Source: Cladorrhinum sp. PSN259
Lineage: Eukaryota; Ascomycota; Sordariomycetes; Sordariales; Podosporaceae
Direction of reading: 5' to 3'
Length of the DNA: 64,000 nucleotides
Assembly: GCA_033725935.1 (NCBI GenBank)
Contig: MU867098.1
Location: forward strand, 248,001-312,000
The position numbers were made by a program, and so were the translations under genes. The notes under the pieces were generated by a model that ran no database searches, was not told where the DNA came from, and worked only from the letters and a program-made list of their open reading frames with translations. How positions within the stretch are numbered: position 1 is the stretch's first letter; every line of letters starts with the position of its first letter. Shown piece after piece: positions 42,401-52,978 of this stretch.

Positions 42401-45400
42401 TCAAGGGGTAGCCTTGCTCATACTAACCAGACGCTTGACACCAACCTAAGCAAATCCATGTTAGCAATCACTCAATCATCTGGCGTGTTAGAGAGAACAA
42501 CTTACCATCCACTGTCCACACTCCCCAGTCTTCTCCCTCTGAATATCAACTTGCAGCTTACCAGCCCGCTCGTAGTCCTTGCCAGAGAGCGCAACGGCCA
42601 ACTCAGTCAACTGGTCAATAGTATCCCGCTGAACGAGCTCTTCATTGTTGAGGTGATCGAACAACAATCCAAGGCGCTTTTGGGTGTCCTTCACCTGTGG
42701 CGCAAACGAAGCCGGAGCCTTAGAAGCAACGCGTTGCATATCCTGGCTTAGAATATTCACTAATTCTTGGGCGTATGGAGGAATGTGAGATCGGTCGCCA
42801 GCAGGGTGTCTAGGATTCTGCGCTGGGGGTGGAGTTGAAGCAGCTGGAGGAGCAGCTGCACGAGGGGGCCCAGTGGGAGGAGCTCTAGCGGCCGGTGGGG
42901 GTCCCCCTGCCGCTGGTGGAGGTCCCGCGCTGGGAGGTGGTCCTACTGGCGGTCGGCCAGCCTGAGAGGGAGGAGCATATTGCTGAGGTGGCGCAGAATA
43001 CTGGGCACCTGGAGCTGGGGCATATGGGTTAGAGGGAGGAGGCGCTATAGGAGCAGACGCGGGAGGTTGGCTATAAGTCTGCGCTGCCGGTGCTGGGGCG
43101 TATCTGCCAGGAGCTGCGGGGCCGGGAGGAGGGGGATTGTAAGGGGAGGCGGTCCGAGGAACGGTTGGGATCATAGGTGATGGCAGGGCACCCGCCTGAG
43201 GTGGGGGAGGGGCATAGGGGTTGGTCGAAGTGGTGGAAGAGACAGATCCGGGCCTGAAAGGTAGATGCTGGCCAGCTGGCGGGGGTCCTGTGGGCGGAGC
43301 GGTCACATTACGAGGAGGAGCCGATCCCTTGGGAGGAGGGGGAGGCGGCGTTGGCGCACCGCGTTGATAAGGTCCAACTAGGGGAGGGCTTGCCAATCCT
43401 GGGGGCCCACCGGGGAATGGCGACGTGATCGTGGCAACACCGGGGGTGTTACGGCGAACGGGAGGCTTGGTAACCATCGGGACGTCATTCCACTGTCCGA
43501 CATCCTTCTTAATCTGGGGTGAAGGACCAGTGTTTCTAGGCGGAGGTCCGGGCTGGGTGAAGGAGGGAGCGGGAGGAGCATATCCACTACCAACAGGCGG
43601 AGAGGGTGCGTATCCCTGAGCTTGAGGGGTGTATCCCTGGGTGGGAGGAGCATATGTCGAAGCTTGGGGCGCATATGGGGAGGCGCCTGCAGGCTGGAAC
43701 TGGGATGTAGTTGTAGGAGCATATGGGTTTGGAGCTGACGCACGCTGCTGGGCCTGGCCGGTAGGAGCATATGGGTTTGGCGGCGCGGCCGCAACTGGAG
43801 CTGGCTGCTGGTATCCAAGGGGCGCCGGAGCACGGGACGCAGTACGGGACGCAGGTGCGGCAGTGCGGGATACGGGAACAGCTGCTTGCCGCGCGGCAGC
43901 CTGAGGGGCGGCCTTCTGAGTGGCAAGCCTGACGCGGTTTCTGGCAACTTCGGCAGGAGGGAAGTTGTCGGGAAGAAGGTCCAGATATTTCTGCGCAACA
44001 GCTAGCTGGCCAGAAGCAGCGACAATGTCGGCGTACTCGGTATACTTCTCGTACAAAGCCTTGAGCTTCCAGTCACCAGTGAGGGTCTTCTCGCTGTCGG
44101 TGAACTTGGTCACTTGACGGAAAACGCTGACCTTCTCAATGAATTGCTGAAGTGATCTAGCGTGGATTGAGAAGGTCGAGTCGTTGGTAGAGTCCTTCAA
44201 TCCGGCCTCCTCGGCCTCCTTGAGCTGCGCAATCCAGATGTCTACTACCTTCTCCAGCTTTGAGCCGACAAGGTAGCAGAAGGAAGCATCGCTCCTCAGG
44301 CCTGACTCGTAAATGCGGTCACCCAAGGCTTCGCAAAGATCGGGGAACTCGGCCGAGTCGGCAAAGGTGCAGAGGGTGACCATGGTCTCCTTCCAGTTGG
44401 CCAGGTCGGCGTTGTAGACAATGTCCCAGAGATTCTTGCCGATGACTGAGTTGATGACGCGAAGATAGCTTGGGCCACCCTTCTTTTGTGCAAGATAGGT
44501 GGACTGCACCTTTTCAACGAGGTCCTTGCCGCCGCAGTTTGCCAGAATGAAGGCATCCGCAATCCTGCCCTCCTTCAAGCAAATATCAACAGCCTTTTCA
44601 AACTTTCCGAGGATGATAGCGCTAGTGATCGAGTCTTCCAAATGTGTGTTTCCTTCGCTCAACAGGTGGAAGGGGTCATCGGTCTTGGCACCCTTGGTGG
44701 CAGCAAGATCGGACAAGAAATCGTCGCCATCATCAACGTCTCCCCACATGCTTGTCACGCGTTTATGCTTCTTCTTACCATCTCCATTAGACTGCGGAGG
44801 CGCAAGTCCAGCCTCTTCAGGCTTCTCCTCCTCCTTGGTCTCTGTGGCCTCTGGCTCTTCAGCGCCGTTGGGGGTCTCTTCAACCTCCTCTTCCTTTCCA
44901 AAGCCCAGATGCTCAACAATCTTTGTGCGACCATCAGAGCCACTCAAAGTCTTTAGCACCTGCCATTCTGCCTTGTCCTCCTCGGTCTTGGCGTTGCTGA
45001 TTTGGTCGTCACAAATGCCTGCAATATCACCTTGCTTAAAGGCCTCCTCAAATTTCTCGGTCGCGGTGCCAATATCCGAATCGACTGAAAATCCGGTAAT
45101 CAAAATCTTGGATGATCTAGGCTGACCAGCGGCGGTTTCATTTTTGTGGAAGATAACAAGCTTTCCCCCGTAGCCAAACGAGACACCAACAGGGCGCTCA
45201 AACCAGGTGGGAGCCCTGGCGAGGGAGAAAGATGCCCCCTGAAGCTGAGTAGGGGCCTTGGAAAAGAAATCATCATCGTCCAAATTGTTCTGCGCAGCCG
45301 GCACAACTGAGGGGTTGGTGTTCTGGAGAGTGTGGATAGTGATCTTTCCATCGAATGACGCAATGGCGGACAGGTTGGGGTTTTCGGGATTGAATCGGGT

Positions 45401-46365
45401 CGAGAAGGCCCAGTTGGTCGCCTCTGGGAACTCTCCGTAGCGCTCTCCCGTCTGGGGGTTCCATACAAGAGATCGGTTGTCCTTGCCAGAAGAAATCAAC
45501 AGGCCAGGATCCTGCTGGCACCATGCTAACGACAGGATACCCTGGTCGTGGCCTTGGAGCGTCTTCTCAGGCGCCTGGGAGTTTCTCAAGTTCCATAGCA
45601 GAATGACTGGGGTGTTGTCGTCGGACGTGGCAGTCAGGAGGTTGGTTGAGTTGGTCGGGTCCCATGCAATCGCACTAACAGGCTTGCGGTTGTTGTTCAA
45701 GGTCAAGGAGGCCTTCTTCGTCTTGAGATCCCACACGGTAACGAATCCTCCTGCGCTACCGGTAGCCAAAATGTTGGAAACCTTTCTGTTCCATGCGAGG
45801 CAGTCGATATCGTGGGCGGCGGCGGTGCCGAGGCGGAAGGCGGTCGAAGTGTCGTTGATATCCCACACGAAGAGCTCGCCCTTGGCGCCAGCGGTGGCGA
45901 GAACATGTGGTCTAAGGGGGTTGAACTGTAGCGACTTGATAGGGCCGGTGTGTTTTGTCGTGCGCTCCAATAGAGCCTCCTCGCCGTTCTTGAGCTTCTC
46001 GGCATCCCACAGCTGTAGCGACCCATCCTCCATTGCGCCAGCAATGACACCCAAGGGGTACTCATCACTAGAAGCTCCCCATGCAATATCATAGAATCTG
46101 CAAGCACAGTCCTGTCAGTATTTATTTCTACGTCCCACAAGTGTTGCGGTGCGCAATACCTCGACTCGGTGCTAATGGTGGCTATCGGCTGGAGCTCCAA
46201 CCCCTGGTCCTGGTTATCCAGACTGAGATCCCAGAGCTCAAGCTTGGTCTCGTCAGAGAAGTCGGCATCGACGGCACCAGACCGAGTGCCGGTAATAACG
46301 AGGGTATTGGAGCCCGGCGACCAGGCAAAGGCCGCCGTCCGGGGGACTTCTCTCAGCCGGACCAT
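42401..46365 (-). CDS. sec31: COPII coat outer-cage protein Sec31
   Basis: Three exons, 46365-46160, 46097-42506 and 42445-42401, 1280 residues. With Sec13 it forms the outer cage of COPII vesicles leaving the ER and stimulates Sar1 GTPase. The N-terminal WD40 propeller covers about residues 1-330, starting VRLREVPRTAAFAWSP with repeats such as GPIKSLQFNPLRPHVLATAG and DCLAWNRKVSNILATGS. The characteristic VSFGYGGKLVIFH follows. An alpha-helical ACE1 domain spans about 480-760, then a long Pro-rich Sar1/Sec23-binding region and a C-terminal helical domain. The last exon encodes only VGVKRLVSMSKATP. Introns are 62 and 60 nt. Length agrees with fungal orthologues (about 1250-1300). Confidence 0.97.
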
Positions 46366-47298
46366 GGCGGATGTGGGTGTGCGGTCGTGACGGCGGTGAT
46401 AATAAGATGGTGGGTGGGTTGGTTTGGTTGGGTTGGCACTGAGTGGATGGAACGGAACGGGGAACACAATCAAAGGAAAATCAGATTAGCCGCAGAGGAT
46501 ATGCAATTGGGCCAGGTAAATGAAAAAAAAAGCACCAGAGGCCCTGCACTCTCGAGCTGTTGAGGTGTGGTGCTCCAATAAGTCGGTGCCCCTTGAAGTT
46601 GGATTCTTGGGAGTTGCCAGATTGCACCGTGGACACACCACTGGCCGCTGCCCACATTCGAGACATGCGCCGTCCACAGGGGGGATGTGGCCCCGGAATT
46701 TGGGAGCTGTCTAACCCGTTCTAAGACCAACCTGGCCACAATTATTGCTGCCAAAACCCTAACCCCTCTATCTAACTCAGTACCAAGACCACCTTCTCCA
46801 ATGACAAAGTTAAAGATCTGAACAGAAATCAGGCATAGTACACGCAGCCTAATGAAGTATGGGTCATTGAAAATCTCACGAATTGAAGCCCATCATGTGG
46901 GTGTTGCTGGGGACAAGTCACCTCCCAAAAAACGTGGAGCTTCCAGGTTCGGGTCTCAATGGGACCCCTCCCCAACCTGGAAGCTCCCAAGTTTCTGCGG
47001 GGCATCAACTTGCTTGCAGCTCCCATCCAGGCAGTTTTACTCTTGGTCAATGCACGTGATTTCCATCTTCCATCCTTCATCTTCACATCCAACACAACTC
47101 TCATCTCACCAACATAATCGAAGGTTGTCATAAATTTCTTTGATCTAAAGAGAGAATCCCAATCAACCAGCTCATCATCCAAACCCAATAGCTAGCACGG
47201 GCTCACCCTACACATCCTAATATATATCTCGTCACGATCTTTCGCCGGTCCTCACTCACCACTTACACCCAACCAAGCCCCCCTTTATACACAAAGAA
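46366..47298. other. bidirectional promoter region, sec31 / RRM gene
   Basis: 933 bp between divergent starts. It contains a telobox-like AAACCCTAACCC at 46754-46765 and a CACGTG at about 47054. No gene is supported. Confidence 0.6.
46754..46765. promoter_or_regulatory. telobox-like motif
   Basis: AAACCCTAACCC on the plus strand (TTAGGG-type on the other). Such boxes occur in fungal and plant promoters of translation-related genes and can be bound by TRF/Tbf1-like proteins. Here it is about 390 bp upstream of sec31 and 530 bp upstream of the RRM gene. Function is inferred. Confidence 0.3.
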
Positions 47299-47897
47299 AT
47301 GACAGACACATCCCGCTGGAAATCAACAATCTACATCGGCGGTCTCCCGCCACAAGTAACTACCCAGATCCTCTCGGAAGCATTCCTCCCCTTTGGGGAA
47401 ATAGTCGAGATCTCGCTACCCAAAAATGATGGCCGCAACAACCGCCAAAACCAAAATCAAAACCAAAACGACAGTTCTCATCCTGACTCAGCAGTAGTAG
47501 ACTCCCAACACAGGGGATACGCCTACGTAGAATTCGAAGACCCCGAGGACGCAAAGGAGGCAATAGACAACATGGATCAGTCCGAACTCTTCGGTCGCGT
47601 CATTAAAGTCTCTGCTGCTAAGATACCGAAGAGTGCCACTGCTAATCAGGGGCTGGGGAGTAAGACTGCTGTTTGGGAGCAGGTAAGCTCTTTTTTCATA
47701 GTTTCTTTTTTTCTAAAACAAAAATCCGGATGAGATAGATGCTAATACGTTATAAAAAATAGGAAGGGTGGTTGGCCGAAAATGCAGTCAGTGAGGAGGA
47801 TAGATTGGTTTCCGAGCAGGCACTGAATAACGCTGTTCTTGATCCCATGCAGGGATTGGAAGGCCTGGACGTAGCTGGTCCTAAGCCTGAGTTATAG
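47299..47897 (+). CDS. RRM protein resembling the RNA-binding half of cyclophilin PPIE/Cyp33
   Basis: Two exons, 47299-47682 and 47763-47897, 172 residues. A single RRM covers about residues 9-110: RNP2 is IYIGGL, RNP1 is RGYAYVEFE, separated by an Asn/Gln-rich insertion. The segments FLPFGEIVEISLP, AIDNMDQSELFGRVIKV and the tail WLAENAVSEEDRL resemble the N-terminal RRM of PPIE, a spliceosome-associated cyclophilin. No peptidyl-prolyl isomerase domain follows: the second exon ends after 44 residues with a clean stop. The 80-nt intron has donor GTAAGC and acceptor AATAG. Probably nuclear; binding RNA in splicing is inferred from the family. Confidence 0.82.
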
Positions 47898-48338
47898 GGG
47901 GAAACATTTTTTGTGTTCCTTAGGTTGAGGGACAATTGTTTGATTGTGGATGCGGAACGTCTATGGGCGTTCCAGAGCTAAAGAAAAGGGAAGCAATGGG
48001 CACTTGATCTTGATGATTTTATACCCAAGGAAAAGAGAGAGCTTTTTGTGCATAGCTACCGGCGTTTCAGGGGTTCGGTTTTTGAAAAGGAACAAAAACA
48101 AACTTTTCACAACACTGTAGATCAAAGTATTTTCTGCCCTTGATCAGAATATCTCAGTCTCACAAACCTCCACAGATATCCCTCCTCCCTTCCGACTCGG
48201 GAGGTGGACTCGTTTCCATCATGTACAAAGGGGCTCTCGGCCTTTTTCTTTCTCTACAAGTCTTAAAAAGTTGTCCCCATGTCCTTGCCGAATACCCATT
48301 GCTCCTGTATCCTCCCGAAAACATCGTCATAGCCAAAT
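47898..48338. other. convergent spacer, RRM gene / MLRQ-like gene
   Basis: 441 bp between two 3' ends; nothing recognisable. Confidence 0.6.
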
Positions 48339-48881
48339 TTAGTGCTTCTCATCGTGGTGAGCGGCAGCGTGGGAATCAGCAGCGCGGTTTTGTCTCTTGA
48401 GGCGGATGGTTTTGTCGACGAAAAGGTGACGGGTGATGGAGTAGACCGAGGCGCAGACGGCGAAGCCGACGACGACACCTGTGTAACACCGAATAAGTCC
48501 TGCTTGTCCTGCGGTATCCAGCAAGTGAGATTAGGTGGGTGAAGCTCACCGAGAGGCCACAACTCGGCGGGAACCTCCTTGATACGTCTGAGACGCTGGG
48601 AGACCGTATGGGCTGTAATTTGTGATTCGACTGCTGTCAGTTCCTCCCTCAAGTGCTCAAATGTCGATTCGCGGCAATTTCCTAAGCTCGGGGAAAGGTC
48701 GTTGAAGAACAATGGCTTCACGTACCGGACTGCTCCTCCTTCTAAATGCCCTATTGTTAGCTCTGACGCAATCGATCAAAACTGGCGCATCCAAGCTCCG
48801 AACTACGAGATCACTTACGGGAATAGGCCGCATCATGCGGGGAGTGGCACGGAACATCCGCATAGAACGCGTAGCAAACAT
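48339..48881 (-). CDS. small mitochondrial membrane protein, MLRQ/NDUFA4 (B12D)-like
   Basis: Four exons, 48881-48819, 48741-48726, 48633-48550 and 48478-48339, 100 residues. The N terminus MFATRSMRMFRATPRMMRP is basic and hydroxylated like a mitochondrial presequence. A short soluble stretch, AHTVSQRLRRIKEVPAELW, leads into one membrane segment, PLGVVVGFAVCASVYSITRH, and a basic/His-rich tail. The Pro-Leu-x-V-x-x-G...A-x-Y pattern resembles NDUFA4/B12D proteins, now regarded as complex IV-associated. Exon 2 is a 16-nt microexon and exon 3 has a NAGNAG acceptor (48633 or 48630). Family assignment is tentative; the exon model is better supported because it removes every in-frame stop. Divergent from cox12. 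Confidence 0.65.
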
Positions 48882-49432
48882 TTTGATATGTGTTGAGTGG
48901 GGATGTTCCTCGAGAAAGGTAGGGTGTGTGGTATGTAGATTTGGTCGTCGTCGACTTGCAATTCGGGAGTTTCTGGAGAGCTTCGGGAAGTTGGAGGTTT
49001 AGCGGATTTGAGTGGAACACACACAGTGAACAAGGGGGGGTGCTGCTGTGGGGGGAGAAGCTCTGATCGTGAACCGAGCGCAGCCCATTTCAGCCAGTGA
49101 TATCAGCCCACAAGCAAAAAAAAAGAGTGGAAAAAGCATGTGCCTGCCTCAGGCCGCCAACCAATCCCGCTGCTTAGCTCCGCTTGCTTGGAGGAGCTTG
49201 CGGACACCCGAACCGAGCAAAGCAAAGAGCAAGAAGCTTGGAAGCCTGTGCACACCCACACATCCACTTGGCTGACACTGTTAGCCAATCGAACACCGGC
49301 CGACTACCTCATCCTCGCCAGAGCTCTATCGCCAACAACCGACTACCCTCCGCCCGTACAATTCCAATCAGCCATTGAAGCTGCGCCAGCACCCTTAAAT
49401 TCCCACCCAAACCACCTGCAGATTCGCCCAAA
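48882..49432. other. bidirectional promoter, MLRQ-like / cox12
   Basis: 551 bp separate the divergent starts of two small mitochondrial genes. No further gene and no motif I can name with confidence. Confidence 0.6.
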
Positions 49433-50189
49433 ATGTCCGACGACGAGCGTGTTACCAAGCCCTTCAAGTTCGTCACTGGTACGTCTGATCCCCGTGCTGT
49501 CGTTCTGCGCCCGCAAATTCCCGCGGCTGTGTGTGTGTGTGTGTGTGCACAATCTGAAAAAGATGATCTGATTGTTTTGCACCTCTGTCATGACGAACCT
49601 CAAAGCTAACAACCTCGGAAGCTGGTATGTCCCACAAACTGCTCTCCTGTCCCATCTAGGCCATATTTATGTTTCGAGAGTCCAAATAAATCGAATTGGC
49701 GAACCGGAGGGAGGAATTGGAATGAGGGAGGGGAAAAAAGAATGACGAATGAGGGGTGATGACGATGGCTGCACCAAAACGAAAGCCCCCAGAAGACGAT
49801 AGAGGCTCTGACAATACTACTCTCTGTTCCCAGGTGTCGATGCCCGCTTCCCCAATACCAACCAGACCAAGCACTGCTGGCAGAACTACGTCGACTACCA
49901 CAAGTGCATTCTCGCCAAGGGCGAGGACTTCGCTCCCTGCCGCCAGGTTAGATCTATCCCCGAGCTTCCCGGAGCAGCATTGGAAGGAAATAGAGATGCT
50001 AAAGACACGGAAAATGACAGTTCTGGCTCGCCTACCGGTCTCTCTGCCCCAGTGGATGGTATGAGCGCTGGGATGCGCAGAGAGGTAAGCCGCAAGCCCC
50101 TGATTCTCACTCTGTAAATGTCAACAAAACCAGATCCGCTAACTTACAATCCAACAGAGGCTGGCAACTTCCCCGTCCGCCTTGAGTAA
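49433..50189 (+). CDS. cox12: cytochrome c oxidase subunit VIb (Cox12/COX6B)
   Basis: Four exons, 49433-49478, 49834-49946, 50021-50084 and 50158-50189, 84 residues. Intermembrane-space subunit of complex IV imported by the Mia40 pathway. The coiled-coil-helix pattern is intact: Cys30-X9-Cys40 and Cys51-X10-Cys62, with family segments VTKPFKFVTGVDARFPNTNQ, KHCWQNYVDYHKC and WYERWDAQREAGNFPVRLE. Exon 3 begins at TTCTGGCTC after an AATGACAG acceptor. The first intron is long (355 nt) and carries a TG dinucleotide tract at about 49528-49547. Four short exons explain why no single frame looks like this protein. Confidence 0.96.
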
Positions 50190-50598
50190 AGGATCTGTAT
50201 GACGGTATGGAAGTAGTAGGTCGTTGTTGAGGGTGAGGCGGGAATAGGAGCCCAAATATCATTGTTACAGTAGATACAGACACCCAGGGGTAGTACCGAG
50301 GGGAAATGCACATAGACTGTCTTGGGTTCCTTTTGTTTTTTGTACATGTATGCATCAGCAAAGGTTGTGAAAAGTGAAAACGCGGATTTACTGCCGTTTG
50401 TGTTGGTATAAGCTTTCAAGGCCGAAAACTTTGAATGCTATCTTCGAATTACTCCATCCTATATGTAAATCCCAAAAACGCCGCGCCGTGAACTCCTGTG
50501 TTAAAAAGATGCCGCTAATCCTGATGTCCGTTTTCAAATAGTGCAACCGAAAACTCGCCCTATTATGATTCCCTTCACTCTGAGACTCTCCATCGTTC
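50190..50598. other. convergent spacer, cox12 / sde2
   Basis: 409 bp between two 3' ends; nothing recognisable. Confidence 0.6.
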
Positions 50599-51468
50599 TC
50601 ATTCCTCATCGGAGCTCATAAACTCATCATCCTCATCGAATCCGAAAAACGTCTTGACAGCAGGAGCCTTTTCCTGCTCTTTACACTTGCCCTTCACATC
50701 CGCTTGCTCCGGCTCAGCCTCTGAAGGCGGCGTCGTGGCGCCGCTGCCACTCCCCTCCTCCTCTTCGCTCCCTTCCATAACCGCATCCTCCCCGCTGCCG
50801 CTGCTGCTCCCGACAGAAGCTCCCAACACCGACGAGAAATGATGATCCTTGACTCCGCCCCTCTTCAGTGCTTCCAACACGGCCTCCCTCGTCCTCTCTC
50901 CGGTGACCTCTTTCTCTTCAACCCACTTCCCGTCCAGCCCAACCTTCTTGCTTCCATACTTGATCTCTTCCTGTTTGCGTTCCGCCATCTCGACGATCTC
51001 TTCCAGCCTGGCTCGTCGCTTTTCCTTCTCCTTGCGGTCCATATCTGGCTTGACGGCTAGGTACTCTGCGAGCGCCTTGGCTTCGGTGACTGTGCGAAGC
51101 CGGCGACCGTCCAAGTTGCGAGATGATCCGTTATCTTCTTGGGTCTTTTTGCGCTTAGACATGCGACCGCCTGCTGCGCGGAGCTGGGACCCGAAGCCAC
51201 CTTTACCGCCGCAGAGTGGGGCTGAGAGGCGGAGGGAGAGAAAGTCATTTGATGTGAGTGATGAGATTGGAAGGCATGAGGATGGTGAGAGGAAGCGAGA
51301 GGAAATGGTTGACAGTAATAGTGAGTCGGAGGATATTGATGGTGGAAGGTAGGTGTTGAGTGCCGGAAAAAGGTCCGAGACTGGTGTCGATGAAGGAAGA
51401 GTGAATGAGAGGGTTGGTGGGAGGGAGGTTCCCTTGAATGTTGTGATGAGGATGTTGATGAGCGACAT
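50599..51468 (-). CDS. sde2: Sde2, ubiquitin-fold splicing/genome-stability regulator
   Basis: Single exon, 289 residues. The first 88 residues form a divergent ubiquitin-like domain ending in Gly87-Gly88, followed at once by the invariant KGGFGSQLRAAGGRMS. In fission yeast, cleavage after the di-Gly by ubiquitin proteases releases an N-terminal-Lys fragment that joins the spliceosome and promotes excision of selected introns; the human protein works at replication forks and in splicing. A helical charged segment with LDGRRLRTVTEAKALAEYLA follows, then an acidic Ser/Glu-rich tail ending EFMSSDEE. All key features of a cleavable Sde2 are present. The ATG at 51468 is the only sensible start. 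Confidence 0.93.
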   Translation of the reverse strand: MSLINILITTFKGTSLPPTLSFTLPSSTPVSDLFPALNTYLPPSISSDSLLLSTISSRFLSPSSCLPISSLTSNDFLSLRLSAPLCGGKGGFGSQLRAAGGRMSKRKKTQEDNGSSRNLDGRRLRTVTEAKALAEYLAVKPDMDRKEKEKRRARLEEIVEMAERKQEEIKYGSKKVGLDGKWVEEKEVTGERTREAVLEALKRGGVKDHHFSSVLGASVGSSSGSGEDAVMEGSEEEEGSGSGATTPPSEAEPEQADVKGKCKEQEKAPAVKTFFGFDEDDEFMSSDEE

Positions 51469-52089
51469 GGTCCTGGATTGTGAGAAGTGTGTTTATCAGA
51501 TTGATATTGGAATATCAAAAGATATGTTGATCAAGCCCGATGTTTTTGGCGGAGCAGCTGTTGAGTTGTAAGTTGGCTGGTAGATGGATCTTTGAATTTC
51601 CCGGCTCCAGGTTGATGATAGGTATCGCTGATAGATGTCGCTGGGTGACAAAGACGAGGCGAAGGTCAAATAAAACCTTGTTTGCTGTTGGAAATAAAGC
51701 ACTCTATCCAAGACGTCTTGGAATGTATGGCTTTTATGGTTTCCGAGATGAATTACAGTCGCGGCGTCATGAGAGTCGAAGTGAGGGTTGAACTTTCGGT
51801 CGCTGTTGCCGTCGCATTGTTGCGCAGTGAGGACCTTGAAGGAGAGGCAAAAGTGGACCCACCAGCCACCGAGGCAAAAGAAAGTTGGCGTTGCCAAGGT
51901 TTTATCAGTTTATCTGTGGCTGTGCTGCCCCGCTATTCTTTCGAGCCCTACTACCAATTCTGGAATTTCGGGGACGCAGCCCACAAATCCATTGAGATCT
52001 CGAATTTTGGCAGCTCGACTCCCCCCATCGCCGACACTCTCGCCAGACCAAGCTCCCCAATTGTGTCGACACCGGTCAAATAGCCCAAG
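51469..52089. other. bidirectional promoter, sde2 / rps10
   Basis: 621 bp between divergent starts. No gene or named motif is supported. Confidence 0.6.
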
Positions 52090-52978
52090 ATGCTTATTCC
52101 CAAGGCCGATCGCAAGGCGATCCATGAGGTATGCAGAAACTCTGCCGAAATGTGGTTTTTGGGTCGACTTTGTTAACTAACATGCGTTGGACGACAGTAC
52201 CTCTTCCGCGAGGGTGTCATGGTCGCTGCCAAGGAGTAGGTACCCTCGATTTCCCATTTTTCGAAATACCCTTCGAGAACCCAATACGATAGTTTTGTCT
52301 ATTCGAATGATATCGCACTTATTTTCGAACTCAAACCATCAAATCCCGACATGCAAACGATCAGCCAGAAACCAGCAACCTCGAAATATACCCAAGATCG
52401 AAAAACGCACACGGACACGCACACACAAATGGATCGATAACGGATGCTAATGTTGAATGGTGCAGCTACGAGTCGACTCACGAGACCGGCATCCGTAACC
52501 TCTTTGTCATCAAGGCTTGCCAGTCTTTGACCTCCCGCGGCTACGTCAAGACCCAGTTCTCCTGGCAATATTACTACTACACCCTCACCCCCGAGGGTCT
52601 CGACTACCTCCGCGAGTGGCTCCACCTTCCCGCCGAGATCGTCCCCGCTACCCACATCAAGCAGCAGCGGTCTCATGCCCCTCCCCGTGGCATGATGGGT
52701 GAGGAGGGCCGTGGTGAGCGCAGATTTGGTGGCCGTGGCCGTGGCGGTGACCGTGGTGACCGTGGTGACCGTGGTGACCGTGAGGGTGGCTACAGACGCC
52801 GTGACCAGGGTGAGGGCAAGGAGGGTGGTGCTCCCGGTGACTTCGCTCCCCAGTTGTAAGTCTTGCTCGGGATATATGTTTTTGGTGGGCTGAAAGGGAT
52901 ATGCTAACATGTGGGCAAAACAGCCGTGGTGGATTCGGCCGTGGCCGTGGTGGCCGTGGTGAGGCTCCCCCCTCTTAA
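52090..52978 (+). CDS. rps10: 40S ribosomal protein S10 (eS10)
   Basis: Four exons, 52090-52128, 52198-52235, 52466-52855 and 52924-52978, 173 residues. Small-subunit protein at the mRNA entry and head region. The sequence MLIPKADRKAIHEYLFREGVMVAAKDYE, then NLFVIKACQSLTSRGYVKTQFSWQYYYYTLTPEG and LREWLHLPAEIVPATH is the standard eS10 fold. The C-terminal tail is Gly/Arg-rich, with a GDR repeat encoded by four copies of a 9-bp unit at 52746-52781, and ends RGRGGRGEAPPS. Introns are 69, 230 and 68 nt; the second has the weak donor GTAGGT and follows two small exons. Acceptor positions were fixed by family continuity. Confidence 0.97.
52746..52781. repeat. 9-bp coding tandem repeat in rps10
   Basis: Four perfect copies of GGTGACCGT, each coding Gly-Asp-Arg, in the tail of S10. 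Confidence 0.95.

Noticed and set aside
49755..49811. Possible C/D-box snoRNA in the first cox12 intron (GTGATGA about 50 nt before CTGA)
   Set aside because: No terminal stem can be formed by the flanks and no internal C'/D' boxes; short boxes occur by chance.
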